DNA of 64,000 bases from NCBI GenBank assembly GCA_000697475.1, contig JNEU01000989.1, positions 175,687-239,686 of the forward strand, in the 5' to 3' direction. Both the position numbers and the translations under genes were made by a program. The DNA comes from Lichtheimia corymbifera B2541 (lineage: Eukaryota > Mucoromycota > Mucoromycetes > Mucorales > Lichtheimiaceae). Below the pieces are notes generated by a model. It was not told the DNA's origin, made no database searches, and worked only from the letters and a program-made list of their open reading frames with translations. Shown here in pieces: positions 49,594 through 61,999 of the stretch; within the stretch, counting starts at the first letter, position 1; each line of letters begins with the position of its first letter.

Positions 49594-50183
49594 ATTTGTG
49601 TATGTGTATATGTGTATATGTGTGTGTGAGAGTGTGTGCGTGTATGCGGGAAAGGTGGAAGAGTTGTAAGAAAAGAGGGAAAGCCAAGGAAGGATGCAAA
49701 ATGAGGAACAGAAACCAAATAGGTCAGGTCACGTGTATCAGATCTTCCCACTCCTAATCAAGCCCTGCATCAGTAATACCCAACAATTGTAGCTACCGCA
49801 GAGTGATCATTTAGACAAATAAAAGCTATATTTGAAAATGATACGAAATGGACTAAAGGAGACCGTACCTTCATTGGATTCTGGGTTGCCGTATGATAAA
49901 ACGGATCCATGATAACGTGTTTATATATTCTTGGCTACTCGTCTCATCATTAATAGACCTAAGACTACCCCATTTCCATACATCATACCACTTTTTATTG
50001 CGTCATTCGACGATCCTTAGGGTGTTCCTTAACAACAAAGATAATAAATGGATTTATTCAAAGAGATCGAGAGAAGCTGACAACAATGCGTCAATTGATA
50101 ATCTACGCGTGGTAAGAAATTAAAATGACCGCGAACGAGTGGGGGTCGCTGTTTCTTTTACCTTTCACTACTACAAGCCAACT
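49594..50183. promoter_or_regulatory. Divergent region between GID4 and the ArsC-family gene
   Basis: 590 bp. A (GT)n-rich leader lies on the GID4 side (49596-49650). AT-rich sequence at 49880-50110 is next to the ArsC gene. No specific site assigned. Confidence 0.4.
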
Positions 50184-50588
50184 ATGTCTTCGCTTCCCAC
50201 GACCGGTATCACTATTCTTCATAACCCGCAATGCAGCAAGTGTCGTAATACCAAGACATTGCTCGAGGATGAGAATCTGCCCATTGACATTGTCCAATAC
50301 AAAAAGATGCCACCCACACGCGAGATGCTGCAGGCTCTAGTTGACTATTTGGGTATGAACAACGAAGCTAATACGGACCGTCCTTGGAAGAATGATAGAC
50401 CTTGGGATTATCTTTTGCGTCCGGAGGCTCAAGGCAAGGTATCTTCTTTTGAGGAGGCTTTCGACCTTATTGAACAAGATCCAGCTGTGCTTGAACGTCC
50501 TTTTGTCATTGATTGGGATCACAAGGTAGCCGCTCTCGGACGCCCAGATATGAGTCGTGTAGAAAAGATTATTGCAGCTCACAAATAA
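50184..50588 (+). CDS. ArsC/Spx-family arsenate reductase-like protein
   Basis: 134 aa, intronless. A glutaredoxin-fold protein of the bacterial ArsC family, in which the N-terminal Cys reduces arsenate using glutathione/glutaredoxin. The motif ITILHNPQCSKCRNTKTLLE holds the nucleophile Cys position of E. coli ArsC (NPxC) and a second Cys three residues on, a CxxC not usual in classical ArsC. Arg residues of the anion site appear to be kept in RPEAQ, LERPFVI and LGRP. The C-terminus ends RVEKIIAAHK. In-frame codons run upstream of the ATG at 50184 without another ATG. Whether it reduces arsenate or has another redox role cannot be told. Lack of introns and a bacterial-type family hint at transfer. 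Confidence 0.85.
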   Translation: MSSLPTTGITILHNPQCSKCRNTKTLLEDENLPIDIVQYKKMPPTREMLQALVDYLGMNNEANTDRPWKNDRPWDYLLRPEAQGKVSSFEEAFDLIEQDPAVLERPFVIDWDHKVAALGRPDMSRVEKIIAAHK

Positions 50589-51210
50589 AGTTACGGTTTG
50601 TTGTTGGCATCTGGCTCGCTTCGCTCGCAAAACGTCGATTTTCTGTGGAACGGCTTATCACTAAGACACTACATGTGCTGCAATCACCCACTCACCCCAC
50701 AACACACACACACATATCAACAACACCCACCAACACCCATCACCAAATAAGATTTGCTTTGCTTATTCCATATTGGTTTATATGTTGCTTTTATTTACCT
50801 GCAACGTTACGCTTGGAAGTGTGTTGAAAGATGGGTTTCATTTTTTGGATATTTGAAGGGGTAACGCATGAACATGTATATAGTGTAACACATCATTTGC
50901 TTGCTAGATGGCCTCCCTTTGACACGCCATTGCACTTTTATCACCTTTATTCATATTAAACGATTAACGAAATGTCATTCAGAATGGTCTATCGCTATTG
51001 ATCAATGCTATATCCTTCAAATGGGCGCAATTTATTATTGATAGAGAGGGGATTGTTCAAACAATGACTGTAACCATGCCACGTACACGTGATACAAGAA
51101 AAAGAATATCGTATCTATCCCAGGAGATGGTACATGGTAGACGATGACTACCAAGCATTAAAACAGATGGAGTATACAATGAAAGGAATTGATTCTAATC
51201 TTGGGATACC
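50589..51210. other. Repeat-derived spacer between ArsC and Fanzor
   Basis: It starts with CTGGCTCGCTTCGCTCGCAA (about 50609), a motif repeated at 63471 and, degenerate, at 63617. A (CACAC)n-rich stretch follows (50690-50745), and then a single diverged monomer of the 59570-62470 satellite (next entry). Any Fanzor guide RNA would be expected near the gene ends, so the part next to 51211 deserves attention. Confidence 0.5.
50920..51085 (+). repeat. Isolated monomer of the 270-bp satellite
   Basis: Shares TTTGACACGCC, ACGAAATGTCATTCAGA, TCGCTATTGATCA, GCTATATCCTTCAAATG and GACTGTAA, in order, with monomers at about 59790-59955, 60070-60215 and 60430-60580. The match stops near 51085, about 125 bp from the Fanzor stop codon, and could mark an insertion boundary. 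Confidence 0.65.
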
Positions 51211-54200
51211 CTACAACTTTGACGCTAAAAGAAAGCTACCAATGTTACGTTCCATGCCATTGATGATTCGTCCTTGCGTTGACGCCACTCCTTTAACACT
51301 AATATTGGTAGCTGCCATGGTATCGCGACCAGAAGCGGCACGCCCATTAAAAAATGAAACGCATCGTGGGTTGATGCAAAGGCAACCACCTTGTGACTTC
51401 TTCTTATTTGCCGTTCGGGGTCGCTGGATCTGCCATCCACAGAACGCACATACCTGGGACGTTCTGTATTCATCCACGACGAGTACTGGCCAATGATAGG
51501 AATGTTTGATGCGTAACCATTTTCCACCATAACGAATGAATCCTTTGATGGTAGAGCCGTATCCCATGCCGGAACCACCGATCATGAAGATTGCTGAAGA
51601 CAATGGTGTGCCTGCCTTCTTCGCTTCCTGTGTCAACGCCTTTTTCATACATTTCCTCTCAAATGACAATACACGGTCTTTCCATTTTTGAACGCGATAT
51701 TCTTGTTGACGTTTTTCTCGTGTCATGGATTTGGAATGGTAAAAACGTCTGAGTGTGTCCTTATGGGCATCCCGTACCTGTCAAACCTGTCAGTATCCTT
51801 GTCAAACGCATGTGACGATAATATTACCTCCTTCGCATGTTGTATGTCTCTCTCATTGATTGTCATAGCAATGGGCGCTTTTGCAATTTCAGCCTCGGCC
51901 GTAAAGACATTTGAACTCTATAAAAGTATCAGCCTGGGTTTATTATCACATGGACGCACGTACCTCATTTTTTTTGGCTTCAAGGCGACGACGACGTCTC
52001 AACTCTCCAGTCTGATGGGCGATTGTGTGGCTCTTTGTCGTGATAGGTTTAACAAGCGCATGAAAGGCAGTATCCTTGGTGGTGGATTCCTTGTAGGGTG
52101 ATACGAGATCCAAGTGAGCCGATACATGTTCTTCTATCATTGCCACCGAGGTTGATAGAGTGTGAAAGCCATAATCGACTCCCACAAAACCAAGTTGTTT
52201 TCCCTCGTCTTGCAATTGTGAAATATCAACCGTATGAGAAGGCGCTAAGCACCGCATGTTGTCTGCCGTCAACACGATCTTTTCATCCTCACGATCCTTC
52301 TTCTTTTCACGGGATTTCGCTGATGCATTTGATGCCTAAATACATCTTGGTCAACTTGAGATCACCGACATGTACCTTTGGCTTACCGTATTAAGCGTTG
52401 ATATCTTCTTTTTTTGTACTCTCATTTCTTCGTCTTGGCGGCATATGTCGAATTGCATGTCGTGTAATTGCTGCTTCAATTCCTTTACTGCTTTCTGAGC
52501 ACGCACACAGTCGTCATCGTTCGGATTGAAATGGTTGCCAAGATCCATGCGCTCCTTGTCCCAATGTGACAAAAGGCTCGCGTAAGCCTCTCGCTTTTCT
52601 TCAATCTCTTTAGATTGTCGCTTCAAGTCGTCATTAATGTTGCTGATTTCATCTGCTATCTCTTGTTTAGATAACGATAATAGCGGCTTGGGTTGTGATG
52701 TTGGCTTGTAAGTAGGTGCTAATCGTGATACATCCTCGACGGTGCCTAGGATACGGGCTAAACCATGGTTGGTCATTGTAATCCGATGTGCGGGTTGCAA
52801 TCGCCGATCCTTGCACACGTCCTTCACTTTGTCTGTGGCAAACAATAAACCCATCACTTCCTCCTTATGGTCTTTGGCTTTTGCAATTGCAATTGAATCA
52901 GGGTTTGGTACCATATCGCCGAGGATCTCCAGTAAAGTAGTCGGTGTTATTGGCAAAGAATGTATAGACGCGACAGCTGGAAATGGTGTCAAGGCTCTGG
53001 TTTGCTTTTGGTTTCCTGTTGCAATCAGAACCCTGTTTGCAAGGTGGCAGAAGGGAATTTGCGACGCAATAGCACAATTGGTGTTGTAAACATGGCGTAG
53101 AAGGGGTCTCAAAGAGTGATATATCTTGACGATAACAGCCATTTCATGAGTAGATAATGATTTGCCATCCCATAATGATCCAAACTCGGCTCTGTCCACT
53201 TCGTTTTTCTGCATGAGAATCTTCTTCAAGAAGCCTTTCACTTTTGTTCTCCTTGCTTTAGTATCTCCAAGACCATATCGGAAAACTGACACACGCTTCT
53301 TGGTTGGTTTTGATACTTGTTCTGCTTCATTTGATACAATAGTGCCCGCAGCAGCTTGTTGCTTACGTGCTTCGGCCTTCAATGGACTCTGTATTAGATT
53401 CATATTTGATGATGTCAAGAGTACAACATACCTCAATGCGAAATTTTTCATATTCACCTTCCAACGCTTCTACGCGATCGCGAACAGCTTCCATACGCTT
53501 GATTTTGCTTTGTGATAGACTCTCCGACTTCGCTCGTTCCTCCAGTTTTGATTTCTCATGTTTCTTCGATCGCAATGTATCACGGATTCGTTGTCTACGT
53601 CGGCGTCGTGATGTTGGGGAAGATGCGGGTACAGCTCTTTGATCTTCTTCAGGACATAGCACAACCGCTGTTTGCACCTCGTCCTTCACTGACATAGGCT
53701 CGGGTAAGGCAATTCGTTGTTCGTCAGCTGGTAACAACATGGAAGGAGATAAAACGGGCACCACCAAAGTCGAAGATGGTATGGTAGTATAAGCAGGAGA
53801 GGCGTCAGGATCATTGACTGTTGAAGGTACAACGACGTCTGCATGAGCTTGTGTTGGATAATCAGCAGCGATATTGGTAAAGTCGATGTCATCGTCGTCG
53901 TCTGCAGGCAAGTGAATATCCAGTAAGACCTTTAGCAGGTTCTCCAGTAATTTCCGTATAAGCTTGCCGTCGTTGTACATATTCGAAAGATTTGTCGCTA
54001 GTTGCTGGATCACCTCGTGTGCTGTATATGACTTGATGCTGTTTTGCTTCTTGGTGACTTCACCCTATATTCTAATGTCAATACATGTGTATTATTTTGG
54101 TGACAGTCAAATTCTAATTACCATTATAGTCTTCCAGATGGGGTATTTCTTGTGTGTTTTCTCCCGAGCTCCAATCATGCCAAAATGATTCGTATACAAG

Positions 54201-55013
54201 TATTGGATGTGCTGCATAGTGAAAAGCAAATTGGTGTCGGCTTGAGGGGACTCTGGATAAGTCGTCACCTTGACGTCATCTCGGTCGAACATGGTATCGT
54301 CAAGCCCTCTTGGAACCAATTCTTTGATTGAAATGCATGTTCCGTTGTCACCCAAAGCCGCATATCTCAACATGTTGATATGTACAATTGTACACATATT
54401 GTCATATAAGTCAGTGCAATCAATAGCCGTTGTCTGCAGTCTGGCGAGGATGTCATTCTTGTTTTTGAGATCTGCCATACAAGCAATGTTAAATATTGGG
54501 GTGTCTCGATGTACTCATAATGTTGTTACCTTCTCTGATAATGCTGTTGAATGGACAAGACGCGGTTCGATGGCAGATATCATGCTTTGAATCATTGAAG
54601 GTCGTTTCATTCCAGTCGTTGATGGTGAACCTCTTGATAGCCTCCATGAACACTGAATCGACATTCACTTTGGCAAGGTCTTCCAATATAGTATCCTTGA
54701 TGTTCTTTTTGCTGGCAATCTCCCTACTGGTAGCGCCTCCAGATAGTCCACGGAGTTCATCCATCTTATCATACAATCCTCGAGGAGCACGTTGTTTCTC
54801 GCCTTCGAGTTGATCCTTTGCCGCTTTACACGCTTTCTTCACGGCGTCCGAGCTTTTGACATTCTCAACGTCGTCGTCCGTAATCTGCACTCCATCGGTC
54901 TTCTTGCCTTCTTTTTTCTTCAAAGCCGTTCTCATGGAAGTAGCTGCACGTGCCGAGATCATTGAACAAAAAGCCTGAACAGCTATCGTGGGTAATGTGT
55001 TGGAAGTTGACAT
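51211..55013 (-). CDS. Fanzor (TnpB-like RuvC nuclease, OMEGA family)
   Basis: A predicted 1165-aa eukaryotic TnpB homologue; the family are RNA-guided DNA nucleases carried by transposons. Seven exons: 54530-55013, 54122-54471, 53432-54064, 52387-53388, 51964-52335, 51828-51917, 51211-51777; all GT-AG and in phase. RuvC-I is FVGVDYGFHTL (Asp877). The canonical RuvC-II position reads IGGSGMGYGS with no acid, but VVDEYRTS supplies a Glu (1080) some 33 residues on, the rearranged active site described for Fanzor. The zinc ribbon has CAFC (1087, 1090) and CLCINPRC (1109-1116). RuvC-III is GRDTMAATNI (Asp1129). The long N-terminal part (1-820) has disordered, coiled-coil and basic regions. No stops interrupt it, so it may be functional. 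No associated transposase or serine recombinase lies nearby. Confidence 0.9.
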
Positions 55014-55126
55014 TTTGAAATATGGTCGAGTAATAAGGACCTCCTTCCTTAGTTTCAAGTTTCAAGTTTCATGCAGTTACCTCAGGATACCAATGAGTTT
55101 TGAACTCAGCGTGTTGTATCCTCACA

Positions 55127-55494
55127 GGAATTATTATGGACACCCAGACGCCTTCCATATTAAGCCTACCTATATAACATAAGTTCATTATCCTCACTCA
55201 CCTTGCATCCTTCATTATCCTCACTCACCTTGCATCTTACTTTATGGAGCCGACTAGATGCTAATAACTGGTCAAGTCAAACCCTTTACTAGATCCAGTG
55301 GTATTAATAACTTGTCGTGCGCAAGGAAACGGCAGCCATCATTACCACTGGATCTAGTAAAGGGTTTGACTTGACCAGTTATTAGCGTCTAGTCGGCTCC
55401 ATAAAGTAAGATGCAAGGTGAGTGAGGATAATGAACTTATGTTATATAGGTAGGCTTAATATGGAAGGCGTCTGGGTGTCCATAACAATTCCTC
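55127..55494. repeat. 368-bp near-perfect hairpin next to Fanzor start
   Basis: The left arm 55127-55304 (GGAATTATTATGGACACCCA..AGATCCAGTGGTA) and right arm 55343-55494 (TACCACTGGATCTAGTAAAG..GGTGTCCATAACAATTCC) pair almost completely. The left arm alone has a 27-bp tandem duplication (TTCATTATCCTCACTCACCT..). The loop is about 38 nt. The very high arm identity indicates a recent origin. It could be a MITE, one end of the Fanzor element or a structured RNA source. Confidence 0.85.
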
Positions 55495-55889
55495 ATGTCA
55501 ACATGCTTTCCCCTATCATCCTATTAGGTGGCCAAAACTATTGCTGTAGTCACAGAGCGTATATACCATTGGAGAACCAATGGTGTTGTTACACTTGTTA
55601 TATAGCACAGGCTGGAGAGGATGGGCGTGATTAATACCTGCTCGATGGTATCAGGAACATAAATCACAAAGGTGCAGGAAATCGATGATAAGAAAATCAT
55701 CATCAACGATGCATGCAAAAGCTTGTAATGTTCGATGGATTACATAATCTTCATGTATTTGAGTTCTTTATAATTACAACACGTGGGGCTAATGGGGTTG
55801 CAGGGATAATTGTCATGGAGCTGGGTGTGATAATGATGATTGATAAAGGGTTCTACTACTATTGCTTTTGCTTGGTTACGATTGATCCT
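55495..55889. other. Spacer between hairpin and Rad52-like gene
   Basis: No gene is supported. The Rad52-like gene ends at 55890 on the minus strand; its 3' UTR should lie here. Confidence 0.4.
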
Positions 55890-56719
55890 TTATGGACATG
55901 CGCTCACAAGATCAGCATCTAATCCTTCGTCTTGGTCGTATTCGTCTGATTGATTATCCGACACATCGATGGTTGTCTCTTTCAATCTCTTTTCAGGTGG
56001 AACATTCTCTTTGTCTTCTGTCGTATATGACAAATTTGATCGTGTTCGACGCAATGATGAAGAGGATGAGCTTTGTTTTTGTTCAGTTGGATGCTGTATG
56101 GCGTCTACCAACGATGATGTTTTGGATTTCTTAGATGTAGATGGTGCTGATGCTGCTGCCACGGGTCGCTGACCTTTTTTTGATGGTGTTGAGACATTGA
56201 TTGATCGTGCTGGATGATCGGTAGATTCGGTTGTTGTAGCCGATGTTGTTGATGATAATGCTCGATTTTCTGTTGCAAGAGTCTCAGTGGTATTTGATGC
56301 TTCCATTGCTGGTCGTAGATTGAAGTAATTGCCAATGGATGAAAAGCATTTTTCTGCCCCGTGCTCGATTGACTTATTCTGCGCCTAGATTATATCATTA
56401 ACATTGTGAACATAAATGGCACTGATCCAATTCACTTTACCACTTGTATTGCTGTCTCTTGGTTTGAAAAGCCTTTGACCACACCGCATCCTTGAAACTC
56501 TCGCGAGTGATTGTTTGCTGTGATCCTCACTTTCGTTGTATACATGCAGTCATAACCGCTGTTTCTATGGTGTAGCTGCTATAAAGATAAGCATCATTGA
56601 TAGTTTGGATCCATGGTACTTACATAATGCTGAACCATTTCTGAATGCTCTTGAGTCCAGTTCATATCACCGAAAACTTCATTAGCTTTCCGTGTGAGTG
56701 TGTCGTATGTAAGTTTCAT
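55890..56719 (-). CDS. Short Rad52/Rad59-like protein
   Basis: A predicted 242-aa protein. Three exons: 56624-56719, 56441-56578, 55890-56384; GT-AG, all phase 0. The first ~105 residues resemble the Rad52 strand-annealing core: KANEVFGDMNW aligns with the Rad52 AN-x-x-FG-x-x-x-W motif. Next come a strand pair (TTKVRITANNHSREFQGCGV) in place of the IVRVTL..G..REDIGYG block and a helix (AIQVAQNKSIEHGAEKCFSS) ending IGNYF in place of the AKK..TDA.KR..FGN block. The remaining ~135 residues are Ser/Thr-rich and acidic at the end. Yeast Rad59 is 238 aa. The assignment is by eye and the similarity is modest; a structure-based search would settle it. Confidence 0.55.
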
Positions 56720-57997
<1,278 letters not shown>

Positions 57998-58522
57998 TCA
58001 CATTGTGTATCGTGAACGTGAATACTTGGGTGTTTTGTAATGCATCTTGGATCCATCAGTGTAGCGTAACCGCATCAGTTTGCCTTGCCAATACGGTTCA
58101 AGCACTTGGAAGTGTTTCATCTGTATGTGTGGTATCCAAATAAATATATGTGCAAATACAGCATACTCGGATCAAGCTTACCACGTAAAGCAAGAAAGCA
58201 TCAAGAGGGTATATCCAAAAAAAAAAGGCTTGTTGTAGGCGTAGCTCACCATACTCCTTCACATCACCAACCACATGCTTGTATCTTGAGCAGATATCCA
58301 TGTCCGTGACCCTGTCCTTGAACAAATCTTCGGCATCACCATTCATATATCTTTCTTGTTGGTTCAGGGCACCATCATCATCATCCAGAAGTCGTCTACA
58401 CCATCATTGTTCGTAGTGATTGCAAAAGGCTCCGTATCCACAAGCAAATCAGATAGCGGTACAGCTGGTCCGTCAGCTTCAAGATCTCGAATGGGCTGGT
58501 CATTGGTGTTGTCATTCAACAT
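57998..58522 (-). CDS. Unknown three-exon gene
   Basis: Predicted 138 aa. Exons: 58402-58522, 58182-58354, 57998-58120; introns of 47 and 61 bp with GT-AG ends and matching phases. The protein reads MLNDNTNDQPIRDLEADG.., LLVDTEPFAITTNND, ERYMNGDAEDLFKDRVTDMD, YKHVVGDVKEYGEL, a hydrophobic stretch (FFFWIYPLDAFLLYV) and a basic end (YWQGKLMRLRYTDGSKMHYK). Protein-like composition continues smoothly across both junctions, which argues for real exons. Family not recognised. The hydrophobic stretch includes a run of T's and might instead belong to an intron. A TATA-like TTATAAAAG lies at about 58731-58739 (minus). Confidence 0.4.
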
Positions 58523-59569
58523 GAGGAGAAGGGTTGTGGACGGTGGGAGATGACAAGACCGAATTGCTGGGCGTTTGCTGGTTGGGAAGGAAGGCAATGT
58601 CAATCGTGTACCGGATTCCTTTGTTCATGGACGACGAGCTGTATGTCCCATTGTGCTCTTTGACCCTTTGGATGTCCCGTTTGCTCACTAGCGCAGAAAT
58701 GAAAATAATGAAAATAAAGAAGTTGACTTTTATAAAACGCGCTGTGCCTGTCCTTATACGTTTCATGCAGCTGCTGGTTACTATCCCCCTTTCTCATTGG
58801 CAGTTACTGTCTCCCTTCTCATTGGCTAAAGCTTTACTATTGAGCATTCTTATTCGTAGTTACTATATCGCGATTTTATTTTGGCTTGAGCGGCCCCACC
58901 CACGCTATCCGTGCCCACTATTACCGATAAATGATCGTGGATGGGTGAGTGGGTGGTGCCACGAACTTCCTTGTGCGCATGATAACCTAAGCCCGACAAA
59001 ATGAGGCACGGATAGCGGCACGGATGTCACTTATAAAAGCCATGGATGTAAATTTCTATACATCATATGAGTAATGGGTGTTATCTTGGTACGCTGGATT
59101 TAATGTTATGGGAATATAAAACGCATGAAAAGATAGTTTACTTGACACTGTAAACGATAGCTACCATCCATACCCACCACACCCACTCACCACCCAGCCA
59201 CACCTTCACACACCCACACACCCACACCCTCACACACCCACATACACACACACACACCATCCACGCCATCCACGCCACCCTAAGATAGTTGCTATGGCAA
59301 CATGGTTGCTGTGGTATGATTGTATGCAAAATAGATTTGACAAGTTGCTGCGGTAAGACGATTGATAAGGCAACAAGGGCCGTTATAGCAATTTTATCAC
59401 CGGTACTTTTGGTGCCTTATACTTGCATAAAGTGCCATCTCCTCACGTGCAGCTTTTCACCTTTGACCCATAGCGATTTTATCTTCCCATTGGATTGATT
59501 TGTTCCCTCTTGATATATCAAATAAAAAAGGTTGAAAGAATACGTTGAGGATCGATGTATGTATTTTAC
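58523..59569. other. Spacer with CA-rich tract
   Basis: Contains a CACCCACAC-type low-complexity stretch at 59155-59280. ORFs are short. No gene supported. Confidence 0.4.
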
Positions 59570-60960
59570 TGCTGTTTACAGCTACAGTTACGACATGCAT
59601 GCCTTATATACGTTTCTATGCGAGAAAAGAGTCCCTCCTTTGAGAATGGTTCGGGGGAAGCGGTGGATGTAATCCAATGCGTCACTGTGACCAGAGAAAA
59701 TGGATCCTTCTTTTGACAACATACTAAAAGGACACCCGCATATGAGGCATCCACCTGATGTTGATTCGGCTGCCATCAACATCCCGTTTTTCTTTTGACA
59801 TCCCCATGCACTTCTATCACTTTGGTTCATGTAATATGGTTGACGAAATGCCATTCACACTAATCCATTGCTATTGATCACTGCTATATCCTTCAAATGA
59901 GAGTGATTCATTATCGATGGGGAGTGTGGAGTGAGCAATGATGATTGTAAATCTGATGTGCCATTGTGATCGGAGAAAAAAGATGCTTCCTTTAACAACA
60001 TGAAAAAGATAACACTCGTGCATGAGACACCCGTCTGATGTTAACACAGCGAGCGTTCTGGTCCTCTTTTTCTTTTGACACACCCATCCACTTCCACCAC
60101 ACTGAATCATGCAATGAGATTATCGAAATGTCATTTAGAATCATGCATGGCTATTGATTATTGCTATGTTCTTCAAATGAGAGTGATAGGGAAAGGGGGA
60201 GCGGGAAATGACTGTAAATCTCGTGCGTCATTGTCATGCGAGAATCTGGATGCTTGCTTTGGGGATCGATAGGAAGAATGTGGGGGATCAAACAATGGAT
60301 GTAATCCAACGCGTCATTGTGATGCTAGAGAAAAGAGTCCTTTCTTTGAGAGCATGGTAAAGAAGACGCCCGCGTTTGAGACATCCACCTGCTGATGTTG
60401 ATGCAGCTGTCATCAACATCCCTTTTTCTTTTGGTACGCCCGCGCACTTCCATCACACTGAATCATGTACTACAACTAATGAAATTACATTCTCAACCAT
60501 CCATCGCTATTGATTATCGCTATACTCTTCAAATGAAAGCGATTTATTATCAGTAGGGAAAGGGGAGTGAGCAAAGACTGTAAATCTAATGCGTCATTGT
60601 GATCCGAGAAAAAGGATCCTTCCTTTGAGAATCGTTGGGGTAGAGTGGGGGAGGGTTGCAAAAGATAAAAGTAATCTAATGCGTCATTGTGATGATGGTA
60701 GAAAAAAGATGTTTCCTTTGACAACATGAAAAAGAAAACGCCCGGGTATTATGAGATATCCGCTTGACATGTGATGCAGCCACCTTTCCTGGATCCCTTT
60801 TTTTGACACGCCCATGCACTTCCATCACATTGATTCATGTAATACGGTTAACGAAATATCATTGAGACTCATCTATCGTCACTAATAGCGATTTGTTATC
60901 GATGGGGAAAGGTAGGTCCTAACATTGAGCGTAATGTGATGTATCATTGTGATTTTGCTA
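59570..60960. repeat. Tandem satellite, ~270-bp unit
   Basis: At least four imperfect monomers. The landmark GCGTCATTGTGAT (or a one- to three-base variant) occurs at about 59681, 59960, 60225, 60318, 60588, 60682 and 60944, giving ~270-bp spacing plus a ~90-bp sub-duplication. Other shared phrases are CGCCCGCGT..GAGACATCCACCTGATG, TCATCAACATCCC, TTTTTCTTTTGACA, and CTATTGATCACTGCTATATC. Minus-strand ORFs of 60-90 codons (for example with SKEGSFFSDHNDALDL) recur in the monomers, but none looks like a known gene. Confidence 0.7.
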
Positions 60961-60999
60961 CAAAGGGCTATCCTCTTTTTTTCTCTTTACTGGGGATAC

Positions 61000-61860
61000 G
61001 TTTGGTTGATGTACTGACCCCACACTCTCTTTTTTCTCGTGCTACGCAAGCTAGAGCCATGTATAGACAATGACACGCCAGCTTACCTCATATGTAGCCT
61101 CGTGATCCAATGGATTTCATGCATCATTAACATTTGCTTTTTCGACACTGGGCCATGTGGGTCGAGATTTGGCTTTTGTCATTTCTCTTTTCTATCCTCG
61201 CTGCTCGGGATAATCTTTGTTTATGTGTTGACCCCCACGGTCTTTTTTCCTGTGCATGAACCTGGAATCCATGATTCAACAATGACACACCACCCTTATC
61301 TCGTAGCTCCGTGAACCAATGGATTCATGCATCAACAATTGTGTTTCTTGTTGGGATCCTGTGTTTGTAGGAGGGGGTAGATTGGCCCCTAGATTTTGAC
61401 ACAATGTATTTTTTTTCTTGGCATCCTTTGATCCATACAGTGACCTGTGCCCATTCCCGTAACGCCTTGACGCCAATCGTTTGTGGATCTACAATGGCAT
61501 ACCCTTCCGATATCTCCTTCTCACCAAGCAATGGTGGATCATCAATAACGTTTTCTTCCTCCAACATGTGGTCATTGGAGGCACTTCCCTCTCCCTTTTG
61601 TCACTCGTGATACTTTTGGATTCATGCATTATTCCCGCAATGTCCCATTGCTTATCTCCTCCTCATACACCAATGAGGGATCAACAATGACACTTTTTTT
61701 TGTACACGCGACCATGTAGGTCGTTGCATACTTTTCGACTCATGTTGTCTCTCGCTTGTCACTCGTGATGCTCTTGAATTCATGCATTCATCCCCAACAA
61801 ATGTCATTTTTACCCTTATCTTATGCTTCTACGAGGGATCCGATAGGTGCGATAAAGTTG
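61000..61860. repeat. Second degenerate tandem repeat family
   Basis: Phrases such as CAATGACACRCCA..CTTAYCTC, CCAATGGATT-CATGCAT and TTGACCCC-CAC recur at about 61069-61120, 61281-61335, 61612-61700 and 61740-61830, with ~200-240-bp spacing and much divergence. Unlike the 270-bp unit, it lacks the CGTCATTGTGAT landmark. Confidence 0.5.
61325..61567 (-). CDS. Small unknown ORF within the repeat region
   Basis: 80 aa from an ATG at 61567: MLEEENVIDDPPLLGEKEIS, then EGYAIVDPQTIGVKALREWA and VTVWIKG. It has balanced, protein-like composition, unlike the neighbouring ORFs, but no recognised family and no conserved splice context. It may be a gene fragment captured by the repeat. Confidence 0.3.
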   Translation of the reverse strand: MLEEENVIDDPPLLGEKEISEGYAIVDPQTIGVKALREWAQVTVWIKGCQEKKYIVSKSRGQSTPSYKHRIPTRNTIVDA

Positions 61861-61999
61861 ACTCATTGTTTTATTTTTCTGTACCCTCTAATGCTGTGAG
61901 GATTGACGCATGAATGAGTGAAAGTGTTTCTTTCGTAGCCATTTATGGGATGGTGCCCATTGAGAAATGATGCATGAATGTATGAATTTGTTTTTGCAG

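Noticed and set aside
55014..55058. Upstream start for Fanzor giving a longer N-terminus
   Set aside because: The extension would begin at TTG; the first ATG in frame is at 55013.
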